From a bacterium (GTDB lineage Bacteria > Chloroflexota > Dormibacteria > UBA8260 > Bog-877): DNA of 7,945 bases. The notes beneath the pieces are model-generated. The model had not been told where the DNA came from, did no database searches, and saw only the letters and a list, made by a program, of their open reading frames with translations. How positions within the stretch are numbered: the stretch's first letter is position 1; every line of letters starts with the position of its first letter. A program made the translations under genes and the position numbers. Below, one piece after another: positions 6,253 to 7,945 of this stretch. Location: assembly GCA_021791345.1 (NCBI GenBank), contig JAJYWT010000093.1:1-7945 (forward strand). The letters run 5' to 3'.

Positions 6253-6257
6253 CCTCC
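6253..6257 (-). promoter_or_regulatory. Ribosome-binding site that fixes the DUF929 start
   Basis: On the minus strand GGAGG (6257 to 6253) is followed by TACAG and ATG 6247, an ideal 5-base spacing. The alternative start, TTG 6265, lies upstream of this site and would place it inside the coding region. Confidence 0.8.
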
Positions 6258-6279
6258 GGCGCCAACCCGACCGGCCGCC

Positions 6280-6285
6280 AGAATA
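6280..6285 (-). promoter_or_regulatory. Possible -10 for the DUF929-VKOR pair
   Basis: The minus strand reads TATTCT (6285 to 6280), a good TANNNT match in the 49-bp gap after the polytopic protein gene and 32 bases before ATG 6247. That would leave a short leader containing the GGAGG site. No -35-like hexamer is seen 16-18 bases further upstream. It could give the redox pair its own transcription start inside a longer operon. Confidence 0.3.
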
Positions 6286-6296
6286 CGGGCCAGACC

Positions 6297-7754
6297 TTAG
6301 AGCCCGCTCGGAGGAGGGGTCAGGACCACCACCAGCTGATCACGATACCGGGTCCTCCATCCCGCGGCATGGAGGAAAGCCACGCCCGGGTTCGCGGGCG
6401 GCAGCACAGCCAGCCGCGCCCCGGCCGACGACAGCAGGGCCAGGGTCCCTGAGTTCAGCTGGGATAGCCTGTGGCAGGCCGCCATCCCTGACGCCCCCGC
6501 CGCCATCTGGTCGGTGACGCACAGCAGGCGCCGGCCCGAGGGGAAGTCCCAGGCCAGGTAGTCGCCCAGCTCTGGGGTGGAGTACCAGACCCCACCCGCG
6601 CTCCGGAGGTAGGCCACGGCCGCCGGGGGCGGCACCGGCGCACCGGCCCGGCCACCGAGTCGGACCGCGGAGGCTCCCAGGCCCGCCGCAGAGAGGAGCG
6701 GCAGGACAAGCGCCAGGGCGGCGGCCCGGGTTGACTTCCCCCGGCCGATCGGCAGCGGAGCCACCTCGAGCAGGAGGGGAACCTGAATGCCGATCACAGC
6801 CACCAGGAGAGGAAGGTAGAAGGACCAGAGCAGCGAGGCCGCAGCGGCGAGAAGGCCGACCAGGGCGTCGCCTGCGCGGAGCCGGCGGCCAGCCAAGAGG
6901 TATGCCCCCAGCAGGAGCAGGGCGGCCAGCTCCACCACCCGCATCGACCAGGGGTGGAAGTTGGGGCTGGACCAGAGGGCGAGAAGCGGGTGCTCTCCGC
7001 CCTGTCCCAGGCTCAGCGGCAGCGCTGAGTAGATCCCTGGCCCCAGCGGGCCGACCATGACCGCCACCGCGGCGGCCGGAGCCAGGAGCCAGGGAAGTCG
7101 GGCCTCCCGGGGCTGCGGCCCCAGCCGGTCGGCGGCTGCGATGAGCAGAAGGGCGGGCGGAACCAGGACCGCGGCCGACTCCAGGTTGGCCCAGAGCAGG
7201 CAGAGCCCTACCAGGGCCGGCACCGCCCAGCGCTGCCCGCGCCTCGACTCCGCAAGGAGCAGCAGGGCCAGCGCTGCCAGCAGCGCCAACCAGTAGGTGG
7301 AGGTCGTGGCCGGCAGCTGGCTGAGCGCCGCCAGCGCCAGGCCGCCGCCCAGCAAAACGGCCAGGGGATGGGCGTTGGCCCGCCACCCGGACGTGGCCAG
7401 CACCAGGCCGAAGCCAGATCCGAGCACCACCGTTAGCCCAACCAGACCGCCGGCGCCGGCCAGATTGTGCAGACCCAGCGAGAGCAGCGCCGCCAGCCAG
7501 GAGCGAAGGTCAAGGACGCCCGACGGCGCCGCCACGAAGGAGGCTCCCGCCTGGCGGAGGACGTCCTGGCCAATGGCAAGCTGGAGATAGTCCGGGGCGG
7601 CGGGCTGGCGCCAGCCGGCGGCGGCCCCACCCAGGGTGAGCGCCGCCACGGCTGCCCGCCTCCAACTTCGGGAGCCGCAACCGGCCAGTAGCACAAGAGC
7701 CCGGCGCTGGGCCGACACCACCAGCGGATGGGGCGCCGGGAGGCGGTCGATCAA
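6297..7754 (-). CDS. Diverged paralogue of the 1352-2893 polytopic membrane protein
   Basis: A 485-aa multi-pass protein rich in Ala/Leu, with spans from about residue 35 to 365 and a soluble C-terminal part (about 370-485). Read against the protein at 1352-2893, matching blocks fall in the same order: PDYLQLAIGQDVLRQAG (54-70) against PDFWWHLRNGQTLLRTG; LLWANLES (176-183) against LLWTDLEA; LWSSPNFHPW (260-269) against EWQSPDFHNP; GDYLAWDFPSGR (397-408) against GFLAYELPHDK; GWRTRYRD (465-472) against GWTVVYRD. It keeps one loop Asp (D55), but the preceding Asp and the WWHL residues are replaced, and the HHWVMQEW block is missing. It may therefore be inactive as a transferase or serve as a partner subunit. 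The TTG start (7754-7752) overlaps the TGA of the upstream glycosyltransferase as TTGA and has no ribosome-binding site, pointing to translational coupling. The function is not known. Confidence 0.8.
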   Translation of the reverse strand: MIDRLPAPHPLVVSAQRRALVLLAGCGSRSWRRAAVAALTLGGAAAGWRQPAAPDYLQLAIGQDVLRQAGASFVAAPSGVLDLRSWLAALLSLGLHNLAGAGGLVGLTVVLGSGFGLVLATSGWRANAHPLAVLLGGGLALAALSQLPATTSTYWLALLAALALLLLAESRRGQRWAVPALVGLCLLWANLESAAVLVPPALLLIAAADRLGPQPREARLPWLLAPAAAVAVMVGPLGPGIYSALPLSLGQGGEHPLLALWSSPNFHPWSMRVVELAALLLLGAYLLAGRRLRAGDALVGLLAAAASLLWSFYLPLLVAVIGIQVPLLLEVAPLPIGRGKSTRAAALALVLPLLSAAGLGASAVRLGGRAGAPVPPPAAVAYLRSAGGVWYSTPELGDYLAWDFPSGRRLLCVTDQMAAGASGMAACHRLSQLNSGTLALLSSAGARLAVLPPANPGVAFLHAAGWRTRYRDQLVVVLTPPPSGL

Positions 7755-7945
7755 GGGTGGGAAGGGACCGCGGCCAGCCTCTTACGGCAGCTGCGCAGCC
7801 GGCGCAGCTCCAGCAGCATCCGGCCGCCGTCCCGAAGGGAGCTCACCCGAGTGCCCTCGGAGTTGCGCCAGCGGACCCCCACCTCGGCCACCCGGATCCC
7901 TCGGACCCGGGCCCGCAGGAGAACCTCGGCGTCGAAGCCGAAGCC
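7751..7945 (-). CDS. Family 2 glycosyltransferase, C-terminal 64 residues (partial)
   Basis: The gene enters from the right edge; only its 3' end is present. The visible part begins GFGFDAEVLLRARVRG and continues IRVAEVGVRWRNSEGTRVS, then a basic tail MLLELRRLRSCRKRLAA. The GFGFD-E-LL block, followed by V-E-V-V-W-N and S-RVS, is the characteristic end of dolichyl-phosphate glucosyltransferase/mannosyltransferase-like GT2 enzymes. These transfer a sugar from a nucleotide donor to a polyprenyl phosphate on the cytoplasmic face. Such a product would be the donor for GT-C enzymes, and the gene is coupled by a TTGA overlap to a GT-C-like membrane protein, which fits. The N-terminal nucleotide-sugar site with its DXD motif is outside the window. 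The exact sugar cannot be told. Confidence 0.75.
   Translation of the reverse strand, partial: GFGFDAEVLLRARVRGIRVAEVGVRWRNSEGTRVSSLRDGGRMLLELRRLRSCRKRLAAVPSHP

Noticed and set aside
6248..6265. TTG start giving DUF929 six extra residues
   Set aside because: A GGAGG site with ideal 5-base spacing points to ATG 6247. The TTG has no ribosome-binding site and would place this site within the gene.
5795..6517. 240-codon plus-strand frame spanning the DUF929 N-terminus and the neighbouring gap
   Set aside because: It is antisense to two supported genes and has no domain or membrane pattern. The opposite strand carries the ribosome-binding site and the conserved CPYC domain.
6340..7386. 348-codon minus-strand frame in a different phase inside the second polytopic gene
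   Set aside because: It lacks membrane spans and is dominated by Gly, Pro, Ala and Arg. The 6297-7754 phase gives hydrophobic spans and blocks shared with the protein at 1352-2893.
1..7945. tRNA, rRNA, CRISPR array, insertion sequence or integration site
   Set aside because: I saw no cloverleaf-like segment, no regularly spaced repeats, no transposase or integrase motif and no long terminal inverted repeats.

Overview
This is a high-GC window with tightly packed genes. It looks like a high-GC free-living bacterium of the Terrabacteria type, such as Actinobacteriota, Chloroflexota or the Dormibacterota-like soil lineages. The base composition, frequent GTG/TTG starts, leaderless-type -10 boxes and the DUF929 + VKOR pair all fit that, but there is no marker gene, so the phylum is a weak inference. 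I see no rRNA, tRNA, CRISPR array, insertion sequence or phage gene.

Layout. Positions 1-170 are a short non-coding edge with a strong 13-bp hairpin. Next, on the minus strand, is a cytoplasmic DegS/NarX-type histidine kinase (171-1313). Divergent from it is a plus-strand polytopic membrane protein (1352-2893) of an uncharacterised GT-C-like family. It is preceded by a seven-codon reading frame (1332-1355) whose stop overlaps its TTG start. This gene converges, with a 6-bp gap, on a minus-strand run that fills the rest of the window. In transcription order (right to left) that run is: the 3' end of a family 2 glycosyltransferase resembling dolichyl-phosphate glucosyltransferases (7751-7945, cut by the window edge); a second polytopic protein that starts inside the glycosyltransferase stop codon (6297-7754); a membrane-anchored thioredoxin-fold DUF929 protein with a CPYC site (5321-6247); a VKOR-family disulfide oxidoreductase (4791-5294); a 193-bp gap with tandem hairpins; and a third large polytopic protein (2900-4597).

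How the genes may work together. Two themes are interleaved. One is cell-envelope sugar chemistry: a GT2 enzyme of the kind that loads a sugar onto a polyprenyl phosphate, plus three multi-pass proteins with C-terminal extracytoplasmic domains, the layout of GT-C transferases that use such donors. The other is oxidative protein folding: VKOR passes electrons from a thioredoxin-like partner to quinone, and the adjacent DUF929 protein is the obvious partner. The two flanking polytopic proteins (1352-2893 and 6297-7754) appear to be diverged paralogues, and the second has lost most of the first-loop signature of the first. Functional links between the two themes are inference from gene order only.
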